From: Acetobacter oryzoeni
GTDB lineage: Bacteria; Pseudomonadota; Alphaproteobacteria; Acetobacterales; Acetobacteraceae
Assembly (NCBI RefSeq): GCF_004014775.2
Contig: NZ_CP042808.1
Span: 1,544,001 to 1,608,000, forward strand
Length of the DNA stretch: 64,000 bases
Direction of reading: 5' to 3'
A program made the position numbers and the translations under genes. Positions 49,649 to 59,044 of the stretch are shown here, piece by piece (position 1 is the stretch's first letter; every line of letters begins with the position of its first letter). The notes beneath the pieces are model-generated. The model was not told the DNA's origin. It saw only the letters and a list, made by a program, of their open reading frames with translations, and ran no database searches.

Positions 49649-49840
49649 GAGCAGAAAGGGGACTGCTAAGACAATGTCGTCACGGAGAACTTCTCCAAGA
49701 CTCTAAAAGCTGAACTCCTGTAGCGGCATGCATGGATGGTGTGTCAGGAGCTTACGCAGCCTATTACACGCTACATCAAGATTTTTCACAACCCTCAGAA
49801 GCTGCATTCCACACTCCAATTGAAAAGCCCTCTGTCATGA
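49645..49840 (+). pseudogene. IS3-family transposase C-terminal relic
   Basis: Frames read MSRKG, then ENFSKTLKAELL, a stop (TAG), RHAWMVCQELTQPITRYIKI and FHNPQKLHSTLQLKSPLS. This is the rve-domain C-terminus of IS3 OrfB (SRKGDCYDNA..ESFFKTLKAEL..RLHSTLG-KSP). It carries a frameshift near 49665 and an internal TAG that is shared with the relic at 54715-55005. Confidence 0.8.
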
Positions 49841-50234
49841 GCGCAATGCCGCTTAACAGATAACCCATGGTCCAGAATTAAACCATGACACGTAAAGACA
49901 TTTGCATGCCCAAGGCCGCGCGCTCCGGTGAGTGCTACAGTAATCTTGGTTTTTCAGCTTTGGAAGTTTCTGAATCATCCTTATATCTTCGAACCTGCAT
50001 CCGTCATCAAGGATAACGATCAGTTCGCTCGACTTTAGATTCTCAACCACATATGTAAAAATTCTTTCTCAACATATGGGGATATGACAAGAACTCTTTG
50101 TGCCTTGTAGTTATCGCGCATCAGAAGGTTATGATGGCCCATAATTAGTTCGTGGTGCCTTCTTGATTTACTTCAGTAATGAAAAGTGTAAGGGAATGCA
50201 TTATTTTTTATTATTCAGATATTTGATTTACAGA
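49841..50234. other. Gap after the DUF262 pair
   Basis: About 390 bases between the IS3 relic and the end of the leftward DUF262 operon. A 65-codon leftward frame (49853-50050) has no recognised family. No clear terminator was found for the operon. Confidence 0.35.
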
Positions 50235-52664
50235 TTAAAAGCATTCAGGCGGCACATAGGCCTCCAGCATATCCCTTACCATGGGGGAAAATGTCACTTC
50301 TTCTTTCCCGCCGGGGCCTGATATGGCCACAAAACGTCCATGCCGATACGCTACATGGCAAGTTTGACCATCTGAAAACGTCAGATCTAAAGTGGGATAT
50401 ACGCCGTGTCTGGAGACCGGCGTGCAGTTGATTTTGGTAAAGATGCTAGAGAGGCGTCTGTGTCTTTTCAGGCATTGGTAGAGAACATAAGTCCGTAATT
50501 CCACATGCCAGCTGCCATAAGTCGTTTTACTGAGCAAGTAGATATCGGGGTTGGCATGTCCCCAGTCATCTCTGCCAATACGGTGCTCCCTGCAGTAACG
50601 GAACACCTGTGGGCATGAAATCATTAAATTTCGCCAGTATTGTGGGCATGGATAGCCATGATATGTTTCTCCCCTGCTCACCATCGCTTTCATGTTCTTA
50701 CGAATTATCGCCGCCAGTGCGCGCTTAACATCCCGAACCAGAATAGCGGCCGGTACCACAGGTAGAAGCAGGTCGACTGCGCGCACAAGGGTTGCAAACA
50801 GGCCTTCACCTTGGCTCTGGTCACACTGCCATTTGCTATCGCGCCTATTGATAACACCCAGCCAGTTCTGTGACCGTTCACTGTAACTGCGATGCTTCGG
50901 GCCGCACAGATTGTCCTTCCCTGCCGTATAGTCACCCAGTGTCAGCAACGCGCGCTGCAGTAGATAGCGCGGGCAGGACAGAATTGCAGGCCCAAGCAAG
51001 GCATGGAACAGAGCTGTATTGCGGATAAACTGCGCTCGGTCCGGGTAGCGCGCACTTTCGGGCCAGGACTGTTCCAGCACTGCCCATATTCGCCCGCGCA
51101 GGTAATCATGCTGTTCGCAAGCCGTAATAGCGGCTTCCCACGCCGGGTCAGTGTGGATCAACCATGCCTTGCAGCATTCTTCGTGCCACTGGTCGGGAGC
51201 AGCGACACTGCGGTCTGGCTCGCTGTCTGCGCCGGGCCTGGCGGCCATCCAGCCGTACAGGTCGACATGGTGTTCGGCCATCTCGCCCAAACGGCGGCAG
51301 ATCCTTATGAAAGCCGATACATCGTCAATAGTGTGATTATAGACAAGATTATTCACTACACGCAGCCAGCGCTGGTAGGCCTGCGGATTGCCAACCGGGT
51401 CACCACCAGCATGAATGTAACCGGCCAGTGCATACAGTTGGGCCTGTACTTCATACCCTGTACGCAGTGCCAAGGCCGAGGGTAAAATTGCCGGGACCTC
51501 ATTACTGGTGGATGCGTAAGTAAAGACCGGGTGCCGCACGCAATAATCTAGCAGGCGCGTGATTCGCTCCACGGTCAGACCATCAAACAGGCTGAAATTT
51601 TTCAGGGTAATGGGCGGATTGTAGTCGTTTGCCGTCCTGAGTTGCCTGATATAGACCTGCTCTTCGCGATTCTGTCGGTCAAAGGGCAGTGTGACAGTTT
51701 CACATGCGCGGTAAAATGCCATAAGCATGAAAAACCGCAGATAAAGTCTGTTATATTCATCAGTATGAGCGCAACCCTGCTGCCTGGCAATACTCCAGAA
51801 GAGGTCGGCCCATTGTGTATCCAATTGGTGCGCGAACTGGTCATCACCGGTCGAGTTGACGCCAAGGTGCCCGCACAACCCGGCCTTGAAGTTCTCGAAC
51901 GCGCTTAGGCTTCTGCCACGTGCGTTCATACGGATATACAGATCATCCGTGAGTTTGAACGCTCCAATATCCAGAAACTGGAAGGTAATGCACGCCCCTA
52001 TCCCGTCGCGACCAGTCAGGCGGTCGTACAAACCGGGTCCGCACTCGCCAAGACTGGTGTGCAGGTCATCAAGCATGGTCAAACAACCCGCAACCGTGGG
52101 GTCATCCTTCCATGCTAGGTGGAACCATGTCTGGTCGCGGATATGATCCGCCATACCCGTGCTAGCTGCAACTCCGGCCCACAAGCCGCACAACATGTGC
52201 TCCTGCACCATGGCATCAAAAAACAGCCGTGCGCTTTCGCGGGTGTTATAGGTCAGGCGACTGGTACCGCACGATGCAAAACGACTACGGAAATCTGCGC
52301 CTTCCCCTTCCTTCAGTGCCAGATACCAGTGCAGTAAGAACAGCGTGGTCAGGCGCTGCTGTCCATCAAGTACCGAAAAAAATGTAGACGCGCCCTGTGT
52401 GTGATGGACCGGAGGTCCGGCATCTGGACGCTCAGGGGAGGCATAGGCAGGCTGCTCCAAAGTGCCGTAAATGAAATCAAGGTCAAGCGGCAGGCTGCCG
52501 GGCCCGGCCTGCAAGGCATCCCTTATAACATGAAGAAAGTTCTGCCGCCGGAATTTTTCCCCATCCCTACCCTGTGCATAGTCGCGCTGGGCTACGGGAA
52601 TGCGAAGAATGAAGTCCTGCGTGCCAAGCAGGTCGTATAGGCTCAGGGAACCGTTAGAGTTCAT
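50235..52664 (-). CDS. DUF262 protein, second gene of a coupled pair
   Basis: An 809-residue soluble protein. The N-terminal DUF262 (GmrS/ParB-like) domain has IPVAQRDYAQGRDGEKFRRQ and the nucleotide-binding motif LDGQQRLTTLFLLHWYL near residue 100, with DELYIRMNARG-type continuation (DDLYIRMNARGRSLSAFENF) near residue 245. No DUF1524 HNH motif is visible in the long C-terminal region, unlike its partner. Its ATG overlaps the partner stop by four bases, so the two are made together. Such proteins form type IV-like restriction systems against modified phage DNA (GmrSD, SspE, BrxU). The role here is inferred from that family. Confidence 0.78.
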   Translation of the reverse strand: MNSNGSLSLYDLLGTQDFILRIPVAQRDYAQGRDGEKFRRQNFLHVIRDALQAGPGSLPLDLDFIYGTLEQPAYASPERPDAGPPVHHTQGASTFFSVLDGQQRLTTLFLLHWYLALKEGEGADFRSRFASCGTSRLTYNTRESARLFFDAMVQEHMLCGLWAGVAASTGMADHIRDQTWFHLAWKDDPTVAGCLTMLDDLHTSLGECGPGLYDRLTGRDGIGACITFQFLDIGAFKLTDDLYIRMNARGRSLSAFENFKAGLCGHLGVNSTGDDQFAHQLDTQWADLFWSIARQQGCAHTDEYNRLYLRFFMLMAFYRACETVTLPFDRQNREEQVYIRQLRTANDYNPPITLKNFSLFDGLTVERITRLLDYCVRHPVFTYASTSNEVPAILPSALALRTGYEVQAQLYALAGYIHAGGDPVGNPQAYQRWLRVVNNLVYNHTIDDVSAFIRICRRLGEMAEHHVDLYGWMAARPGADSEPDRSVAAPDQWHEECCKAWLIHTDPAWEAAITACEQHDYLRGRIWAVLEQSWPESARYPDRAQFIRNTALFHALLGPAILSCPRYLLQRALLTLGDYTAGKDNLCGPKHRSYSERSQNWLGVINRRDSKWQCDQSQGEGLFATLVRAVDLLLPVVPAAILVRDVKRALAAIIRKNMKAMVSRGETYHGYPCPQYWRNLMISCPQVFRYCREHRIGRDDWGHANPDIYLLSKTTYGSWHVELRTYVLYQCLKRHRRLSSIFTKINCTPVSRHGVYPTLDLTFSDGQTCHVAYRHGRFVAISGPGGKEEVTFSPMVRDMLEAYVPPECF

Positions 52665-54505
52665 GACTTGACGCCATCCTTTTCCCCGGGGGCCAGAAAC
52701 GCCGTGATGGTGTCGATGATGGCCTTCTGGTAGGCATTACGGTCAGTGTCGCGCCAGTACATCATGTCGTCAGTATCGGGGCTGTAATACTTCAGGAATA
52801 CATTGGAGGTGCACAGCGGCACGAAGGTATCCGTTGCATCAAGTTCAAGTATACGTGCGCGCTTTATCGGGAAGATACTATCGCCGTAACTGCGGTTGGT
52901 ACTGCGGTCGAGAAGGGTCAGGTTGCCAAGCGTGTCCTTGCCACCGTCATCTTCCCCTGCCGTATAACGGGCCGTCACGGCCCGAACCAAAGCGGCAAAG
53001 GCCTCCGCGTCCACGCTTTCCTTCGCCGCAAGGGTTGCTGCCTGCCTGTACAGATCGGTTTCGGCCGAATGTGTGGGACTTAGGAACCTACAGGCATATT
53101 GTAGCCATTTCTGGCTATCGTGCAGACGGCTGGCACTGCTGCTCTCGGCTACGGCGCTGATATGTTCCACATCCCAGTGTCCCGTGTTGTAAAGATCGAA
53201 CTGAAAGCGAGTATTGACGCTTTTGTTATTGAGCAGTGTCGCAATATTAAAGAATAACAGGGTCCTGACCACTTCTGAGCGCGTTTTACCATAGCTCAGG
53301 TCCTCGACCTTGTGTTTACCTACCATGAGGGTGGTCTTATCTAACCGGAACCCCGTCCTGTTACGCAGCAGCGCGCGGAAAGCAGTGCGGGAATGGCAGT
53401 TGCGGTATGCTGCCCACAGTTCCGAAACAAGGGGATTGCGTTCCGACGGTTTTTCTTTCCTGATCGACCGTGTTGCTACCATGAAACCAACCAGATGGAA
53501 AATCGTACGGTCCCGGTACCATTCCTGCATGGTCAGGAAGCACGTCCGCACAGCCTGCCAACACTCTTCCCGCCTGCGCGCTTTCTTCCTGTATGTCTCC
53601 TGCAGCACGCGTGAATCGTCATCAAGTGCGGGTTCCGGCACTGACTCCACAGGTTCCAGTGCCAAGGCAAAGTTGAGAAAGGTGAAGTGCTCATCATGCG
53701 CGCTGATGGTATCGTTGTTCCACTGCTGCGCCACAAGATTCAGTATCAGTTCGATGCGATTGGCTTCCTGTGTGGTATTGCTCAGGAAAAACCAGAAATC
53801 ATCAGCCTGCAGCACCCGTTCCATGTCATCCCATTGCTGGGCCAAGCGCTGCTGTTCCAAGCGATCCGCATCATTGGGGAAGTTGCTGTCACGCAGGAAT
53901 AGTGCCTTGACCAGTTCGGCATTGGTCAGCGGAATCCGGCCCATATTCAGGCGGGTAAAGACAGTAATGGCATTTTCCTGGGCATCGACTTCGTACCAGA
54001 TGATCCGGGCATTGGGTTCCCCCGCCTCCTGCAGCATGCGGGTTATAACTGCACAGGCTTCTGGCGTGTGTTTATCGCGCCATTGCGCCACCGCCTTGCG
54101 TGCCTCGAACATGTGGTAAAAATCAATGTTCGTATCGGCCCTGTTCTGCTGCATGCTGTTCAGGAATGCAGCACTATCCGGGCGTGTCTGGTATTCAATC
54201 ATATAGGGTGCCGTAACACCTAGCGTGGTTAAAATGATGTGGATGGTGGTCAGGCGCTGCTGACCGTCAATCACTTCCCACGCTGCCGTATGCTGTACGT
54301 CAGACACGCGCCGCCTGACAATAACAGGTTGCAGGCAGTAAAAGTGCTGGCTGTCATTTACCCGGCCGAACTGCCACAAGTCATTCAGTAAATTTATGAC
54401 ATCCTGCTGCTCCCAGCGGTACCCACGCTGGTAATCAGATATAAAGAAGTGATAATTTTTCAGTTCTGAAATTGATTTTATGCACAGGGTATTTGTGCCA
54501 GACAT
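52661..54505 (-). CDS. DUF262-DUF1524 (GmrSD-like) nuclease, first gene of a coupled pair
   Basis: A 614-residue protein. DUF262 motifs are FFISDYQRGYRWEQQDVINL and VIDGQQRLTTIHIIL, with FTRLNMGRIPLTNAELVKAL. The C-terminal DUF1524 HNH-type nuclease is seen in GHWDVEHISAVAES and DTLGNLTLLDRSTNRSYGDS followed by IFPIKRARIL. This fused layout matches the GmrSD type IV restriction family, which uses NTP hydrolysis to cleave modified DNA. Pairing with a second, nuclease-less DUF262 protein is unusual. Both genes look intact while their flanks are insertion relics. Confidence 0.82.
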   Translation of the reverse strand: MSGTNTLCIKSISELKNYHFFISDYQRGYRWEQQDVINLLNDLWQFGRVNDSQHFYCLQPVIVRRRVSDVQHTAAWEVIDGQQRLTTIHIILTTLGVTAPYMIEYQTRPDSAAFLNSMQQNRADTNIDFYHMFEARKAVAQWRDKHTPEACAVITRMLQEAGEPNARIIWYEVDAQENAITVFTRLNMGRIPLTNAELVKALFLRDSNFPNDADRLEQQRLAQQWDDMERVLQADDFWFFLSNTTQEANRIELILNLVAQQWNNDTISAHDEHFTFLNFALALEPVESVPEPALDDDSRVLQETYRKKARRREECWQAVRTCFLTMQEWYRDRTIFHLVGFMVATRSIRKEKPSERNPLVSELWAAYRNCHSRTAFRALLRNRTGFRLDKTTLMVGKHKVEDLSYGKTRSEVVRTLLFFNIATLLNNKSVNTRFQFDLYNTGHWDVEHISAVAESSSASRLHDSQKWLQYACRFLSPTHSAETDLYRQAATLAAKESVDAEAFAALVRAVTARYTAGEDDGGKDTLGNLTLLDRSTNRSYGDSIFPIKRARILELDATDTFVPLCTSNVFLKYYSPDTDDMMYWRDTDRNAYQKAIIDTITAFLAPGEKDGVKS

Positions 54506-55137
54506 ATAAATAATTCCAAACCGGATTAAAAAATTTATATTATAATATATATCCTATCCCTTACCGAGGAACAAGAGCGCCTTATACCGTATCTGGGCAT
54601 GTCACGGTTTAATTCTGAACCATGGTTTATCTGTTAAGTAGCATTGTGCTCATAATCCAGAGGACTTTTGGATTGGAGTGCAGAATGTAGCCTCTGAGGA
54701 TTGTAAAATTATTAGTGTAGCATGTGACGGCCTGCTCGACCTCCTGACGCGTTATCCATACGTGCCGCTACAGGAGTTCGGCTTTCAGGATTTTGAAGAA
54801 GCTCTCCATGACAGCATTGTTGCAAATTGGGTGCGATGGCATGACTGTGAGCACTGTTAGGCGTCACCTTGAACCATCGTGTCCTGACAACACGAATGTC
54901 ATGCTCGCGCATCAAGCATCCAACGCGATGATGCACGACAGACAAACCAGCAGCCCTCAGTTCCTCCGCCATACGGAGATATGCAGCTTCGTCTGCTCTG
55001 CGCATGGAAGGATCGAAGAACCGTTAAATGATGTCTTGTGCGGCTAATTTGAGACTGAGGCCGTAATGGTTACTGGTTTGTGTGAATAGTTTTCACCATG
55101 CTTTTACTTCGCAGGGAGTTTGCTGCCTTCTGAGTTG
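54506..55137. other. Region between the DUF262 pair and the IS5 element
   Basis: About 630 bases upstream of the DUF262 operon. The AT-rich part 54510-54570 should contain its promoter (a TATAATATATATCC run at 54541). The rest is the IS3 relic and junction sequence. Confidence 0.4.
54715..55005 (-). pseudogene. Internally deleted IS3-family transposase relic
   Basis: Leftward frame with RADEAAYLRMAEELRAAGLS and VRTRWFKVTPNSAHSHAIAPN (HTH_21 region of OrfB). It then jumps to the C-terminus NAVMESFFKILKAELL, stop, RHVWITRQEVEQAVTCYT. The catalytic core between these parts is missing. The TAG after AELL is identical in position to the relic at 49645-49840, so both come from related defective copies. 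Confidence 0.8.
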
Positions 55138-56197
55138 CTATGCTGGCACGCATATCCGCTTCATGAAGAGAAGGCGGAGCTTATTGTAAACGATATTGGC
55201 CAGCCCGATCCTCATGGTGGCCCGCGTTATGCCAACGGTTCGTATGAACAGTCCTGTCTGCGATTTCTGATCGGCAAAGACATGCTCGACACGCGACCGG
55301 ATAACGGATTTTCCTGCATTCGATTTCTGGATATGCCGTGGCATCGGCTTAAGATGTGGCTTTTTCCTGTGAACCTTCGAGACAAAGCCATGCTTTTCCA
55401 TGAAGGCCTCATTGGCTTTTGAGCGGTAGGCTGTATCTGCCCAGACATCAGACGCCGTATTACTGCGATCCAGAAGTCCCTCACGTAGTCTGGCACCATC
55501 GCTGGCAGCGGCATCGGTCGTCTTCCATTTGCGGATCAGCCGAAATTTCCGGTCGATGGAAACATGCGATTTATAGCCAAAGAAAGGGATTGCGAGATCC
55601 GTAGACGGGATCGTCCCGTCATCCTGACGCTTTGCTTTCGTGAACTTCAGCGTCCATCGCGCATGACGATCTTTATGGGATAGCTTTGACGGCTTGTCCT
55701 GCCAATCCTGTGGGATCCGTCCTTCCCGCAGATCGGCCTTCTCCTCATTGGTATCGCGCTGCTTTGGGGCCGCTACCAGTGTAGCGTCCAGGATCTGGCC
55801 GGACATGGAGAGATAACCGGCATTCCGCAGGGTCGCATCAAAGCGGTTGAACAAAACATCAATTGCTCCCGCCTGTGTCAGACGCTCCCGGAACAGCCAG
55901 ACGGTCTTGGCATCAGGCACGCGCTCAGACAGCCCCAGACCAAGAAAGCGCATGAAGGACAGGCGGTCGTTGATCAGGTATTCCGTCCGTTCGTCGGACA
56001 AATTGTTCAGCGTCTGGATGATCAGAATTTTGAACATCAGCACTGGATCAAACGGAGGACGCCCGCCTTTGCTTCCGTCTGAATAGACCAGTGCCTTGTT
56101 CAGCTCCGCGGAACACCTCAAAATCCACAGTCTGGGAAAATGCTTCAAGTTGGTCACTAAGCCCACTCAACCGAGTAAGCCGCTTTGGCAAGATCAT
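55138..56197 (-). mobile_element. IS5-family transposase with N-terminal frameshift
   Basis: The main frame of about 340 residues includes the N-terminal DUF772 part (AELNKALVYSDGSKGGRPPF, LMFKILIIQTLNNLSDERTE) and the DDE domain (SGQILDATLVAAPKQRDT, DVWADTAYRSKANEAFM, RSRVEHVFADQK). The natural start is probably ATG at 56197, preceded by AGGAG and reading MILPKRLTRLSGLSDQLEAF then SQTVDFEVFR. An indel near 56110 breaks it from the main frame. Terminal repeats could not be fixed with certainty. Confidence 0.82.
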
Positions 56198-56505
56198 ACA
56201 CTCCTATACCATGCAGCAGGCAGTCCCGAACCGCAAAGCCCCGCGTGACTGTATTGATTACATTATATTGGATGAACTGTGCCATCTGAAGGGAGCATAA
56301 AATCATGGCCCAGCATTTTGGTCGCTTCTGGAACGCGTGATGCCGTAATGGGAGCACCATAAAGCAAGACTGGACGGGATGGCAAAAATGATGCTGCAAA
56401 AATAGTGCGCTTTGACCGCTATGGGGGAGAGCGGAAAGTCTGCTTCTGGAACGCCACCATATGAAAACAGACATCCCTGTATTCGGTGTTGACGAACGGA
56501 CCCGC
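56198..56505. other. Spacer between IS5 element and immunity gene
   Basis: About 310 bases with no supported gene. Short frames reading HFGRFWNA and similar suggest further insertion-element debris, which I could not assign. Confidence 0.35.
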
Positions 56506-56889
56506 CTACGTACTCGGGTCAATCTCTCTTCCCGCTTGCACTTCGGGGTCGTTTTCAAAAACGTGCAGGACAGTGGACCAGAATGCCCGCAAGCTTGGAA
56601 ATCTGCCCCAGTTCGGTGGTTCTTCAACATCCACCGTTGGGTCTATACCGAGCACAACCCAACTGACGCGCTCAATATCCTCGTCACTATAGGTCAGGAA
56701 ATTCCTTAATTCGTTGACTGTCTGCTGTTTGAACGGCAGATCATGAGTTTGTGGTGCATCCTGAACAACTTCACGTAACGTATCACCGAAGAGATCGGCG
56801 TCTTCACCGAATGGGCCGCCACCAAGATTTTTTATACGCGGGAACATGTCAAGAATATCATCATTGGTACAGTTTAACAGTTTGGACAT
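56506..56889 (-). CDS. Probable CDI immunity protein
   Basis: An acidic 127-residue protein (LNCTNDDILDMFPRIKNLGG, LREVVQDAPQTHDL, LTYSDEDIERVSWVVLGIDP). It lies directly downstream of, and overlaps by 29 bases, an RNase-A-like toxin C-terminus on the same strand. Position, size and charge are those of a contact-dependent inhibition immunity protein that would bind and neutralise that toxin. The gene is intact while the toxin is broken, the usual state of orphan immunity genes. Confidence 0.6.
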   Translation of the reverse strand: MSKLLNCTNDDILDMFPRIKNLGGGPFGEDADLFGDTLREVVQDAPQTHDLPFKQQTVNELRNFLTYSDEDIERVSWVVLGIDPTVDVEEPPNWGRFPSLRAFWSTVLHVFENDPEVQAGREIDPST

Positions 56890-57300
56890 AGTAAATCATC
56901 CCGTTGTGTTCTTTTTTGATAATTGAAACTTCTATGCGCCGCGCAGCCTTGCGCTGCCGATTGGCACTCTCGATTACGACAGTTCCCCTTCCAGAGGTAT
57001 ATCCGTCAACGGAGAATCTTTCTCTATTTCTGGCGTTCTTGAGCCACGTATCAATCTTAATAGGAGTTATCTCTAAGCACTTTGTAAATAGTATATTCGG
57101 CTTCTTCCTTCGACGTGAAGAATGAAACAACGGACTGTTTTTCCTTCGTAAACCGGCGTTCGATATATTCGTCGGTTGGATCGACGTGCTTCAGCAAGAC
57201 ATGTCCTCCTGCCTTGCGATTATGTGGCGGTGCCTCATGGTGATTGAGATCGAACCGCTTCTGTCGATGGGGTGAGAGAAAGTTCTGGTTGGTGGGCGGT
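56861..57300 (-). pseudogene. RNase-A-like CDI/Rhs toxin C-terminus, truncated and frameshifted
   Basis: Two frames join into a bacterial RNase-A-like toxin domain. The first gives KAGGHVLLKHVDPTDEYIER, with the catalytic-type GGH...KH, then SVVSFFTSKEEAEYTIYKVL. After a shift near 57075 the second gives IKIDTWLKNARNRERFSVDG then TSGRGTVVIES and the end VQTVKLYQ. The large carrier protein is missing: at about 57300 the sequence switches to a DUF932 scrap on the other strand. It is a detached toxin tip with its immunity gene. Confidence 0.65.
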
Positions 57301-57304
57301 CTTG

Positions 57305-57472
57305 GTGGTTGGGCGGGTGGAACTGCGCGCCGTGACCGGTCCCGATTACGGCCGCATCTGGGACCAGGAACTGGTCGGCGCAGTGCGCAAAATCGCTGGT
57401 GACGGCACGGGCAATACCAACTGGAAGGTGCCGGGTGTGATTGACTGGGCGACCATGACCCATAATCCCTGA
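57305..57472 (+). pseudogene. DUF932 C-terminal fragment
   Basis: The frame reads VTGPDYGRIWDQELVGAVRK, IAGDGTGNTNWKVPGVIDW and ATMTHNP, the conserved core of plasmid- and phage-borne DUF932 proteins. Only about 55 residues remain. A stop directly follows, at the junction with the glucosaminidase fragment. Confidence 0.65.
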
Positions 57473-57906
57473 TTCCAACCGCTGTTATTCAGGCAGCTCA
57501 AGCAGCACAAAGAAAATGGAAGGTACCTGCATCCATCACGATAGCCCAGTGGATGCTGGAAAATGGTTCTGGGAAAAGGATACCTTCCCATTCCAATAAT
57601 CCCTTTGGGATAAAGGCGGGACGTGGCCAGAGTTTTGTCATGGCCGGAACACATGAAGAAACCAAAGACCATAAGCTTGTTGCGACCATAGCGCCATTCC
57701 GGATATTTCCCTCCATGAATGAAGCTTTCGATCAGCATGGTCGTTTGCTGGCAACTCACCCAGCCTATAAACTGGCACGGCAATATATGAATAATCCTGA
57801 CGCTTACGCAGATGCGTTAACCGGCTCTTATGCAACAGACTCAAAGTATGGATCAAAGATTAAATCTATAATGAAACAAAAATTTTTATATAAATACAAT
57901 TTATGA
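57466..57906 (+). pseudogene. N-terminally truncated glucosaminidase (FlgJ-like)
   Basis: The open frame begins right after a stop at the DUF932 junction with no normal start codon: IQAAQAAQRKWKVPASITIA, QWMLENGSGKRIPSHSNNPF, GIKAG, and later PAYKLARQYMNNPDAYADAL. This is the muramidase/beta-N-acetylglucosaminidase fold (E in LENGSGK, NNPFGIK) acting on peptidoglycan. An ATG at 57553 could yield 117 residues, but that product would lack the first helix. It was probably joined here by recombination. Confidence 0.65.
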
Positions 57907-57915
57907 AAAAATGAG

Positions 57916-58475
57916 TTATACTCCAGGAGTGAAGCATTTTGAAATTATCGCAACAATCTTACTGTACTGATTTTTATATTGTTTTTTATAAGTAAGTTTG
58001 AATATGTAAAACTGATTATTCCGAATAAAAATTTTCCCGTAAAATTCCGTTTTTTCACCATCATCTCCAGAAAAAACAGCCCAATCCTTTTTTATGACCT
58101 GGTAAGTAATTTTACCGTTATGACCAACAAGATCTGCACTATATGTCTTTAATGTATATTCAAGCGTCCAATGCAAAATATCATTGTACCCCCAAAAACA
58201 GTTAGTTCACTACCATCAGAAGCTAAAAATTTCTGCCCGTCACCATTATCGGGTCCACCTTGTGGTTTTAGCAGTCGGGAAGGGTAGCAAATCTGATATT
58301 GGAAACGGGCATTAGTGTAAATTTCCCATCCATCATTCTCCTGTCTGGATGAGGCGGATGCCAGATCAGGCATATGCAGGAACAAGACATACAGAGGCAG
58401 GAGAAATGCCTTTTGTTTGAAATGGATCACGTTTTTTCCAATAGTGTTGTAAATAGAAGACGGAACGTCAGACAT
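57916..58475 (-). pseudogene. Secreted hypothetical protein, frameshifted in a G tract
   Basis: The first frame has a signal peptide (AFLLPLYVLFLHMPDLASAS) and FQYQICYPSRLLKPQGGPDN, ending in FGG. The second continues YNDILHWTLEYTLKTYSADL, KITYQVIKKDWAVFSGDDGE and onward to FTPGV. The shift falls in a run of five G on the coding strand near 58185; six G would restore one protein of about 186 residues. It may be a true pseudogene, slippage, or a read error. The family is not recognised. Confidence 0.55.
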
Positions 58476-58660
58476 GATAGCCGATATCGAAATCCTGCTT
58501 CATGAGGTTTCTTTCCAATCTGGTATCCGCGCTGCAGTAATTGCGATCGGCATTATTAAAGCAGTATGAATGTGCTCATCGTGAACTGTCCGCTATCAGC
58601 AAGGCGGCATTGCTTATTCCATGTCGCTCATGTAGGCGTGTTCTGACGGCAGTTTCTGCT

Positions 58661-59044
58661 TCACGAACAGCGTATTCGCTTGATGGAGTAATGATCCATT
58701 TGTCCGTCTTCCGAAAGAAATGTGGCGTGTTCAGCTTGCGCCTGCGCCATAAGGAGATGGTCAAACGGATCACGATGATGCAGAGGCAAAGACATCAGGA
58801 TCTGTAGGTGCTCGGTCTGTATTTGTAATAGAGAGAAACCTTCTTCAGGAATGGCTGCCAGAATATCATTCATATCCGCATCCAGCTTTCCGATACGGAT
58901 TTTGATCGCAATCTCCCAGAGTGACACGATACTCACCAGAATATCGTGAACCGGGTCTGCGATGATTTCTCGTGCAGTCTCACCCAGCCGGTCGGAGTCC
59001 GAAAGCCACCACAGCAACGCATGCGTATCAAGCAGCACCTTCAC
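58661..59044 (-). CDS. PIN-domain toxin of a type II toxin-antitoxin pair
   Basis: A 127-residue PIN ribonuclease. Acidic metal-site residues sit in MKVLLDTHALLWWLSD, VSLWEIAIK and HHRDPFDHLLMAQA. The last matches the chromosomal PIN/Phd-partner group (Doc-unrelated). It overlaps the antitoxin stop by four bases. As with other PIN toxins, it would cleave a specific RNA when free of antitoxin. Confidence 0.85.
   Translation of the reverse strand: MKVLLDTHALLWWLSDSDRLGETAREIIADPVHDILVSIVSLWEIAIKIRIGKLDADMNDILAAIPEEGFSLLQIQTEHLQILMSLPLHHRDPFDHLLMAQAQAEHATFLSEDGQMDHYSIKRIRCS

Noticed and set aside
53310..54119. 269-codon rightward frame inside the DUF262-DUF1524 gene
   Set aside because: It is serine/arginine-rich antisense translation of a well-supported gene.
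56157..56630. 157-codon leftward frame upstream of the IS5 transposase
   Set aside because: It overlaps the true transposase N-terminus in another frame and the immunity gene, and the protein has no coherent family.
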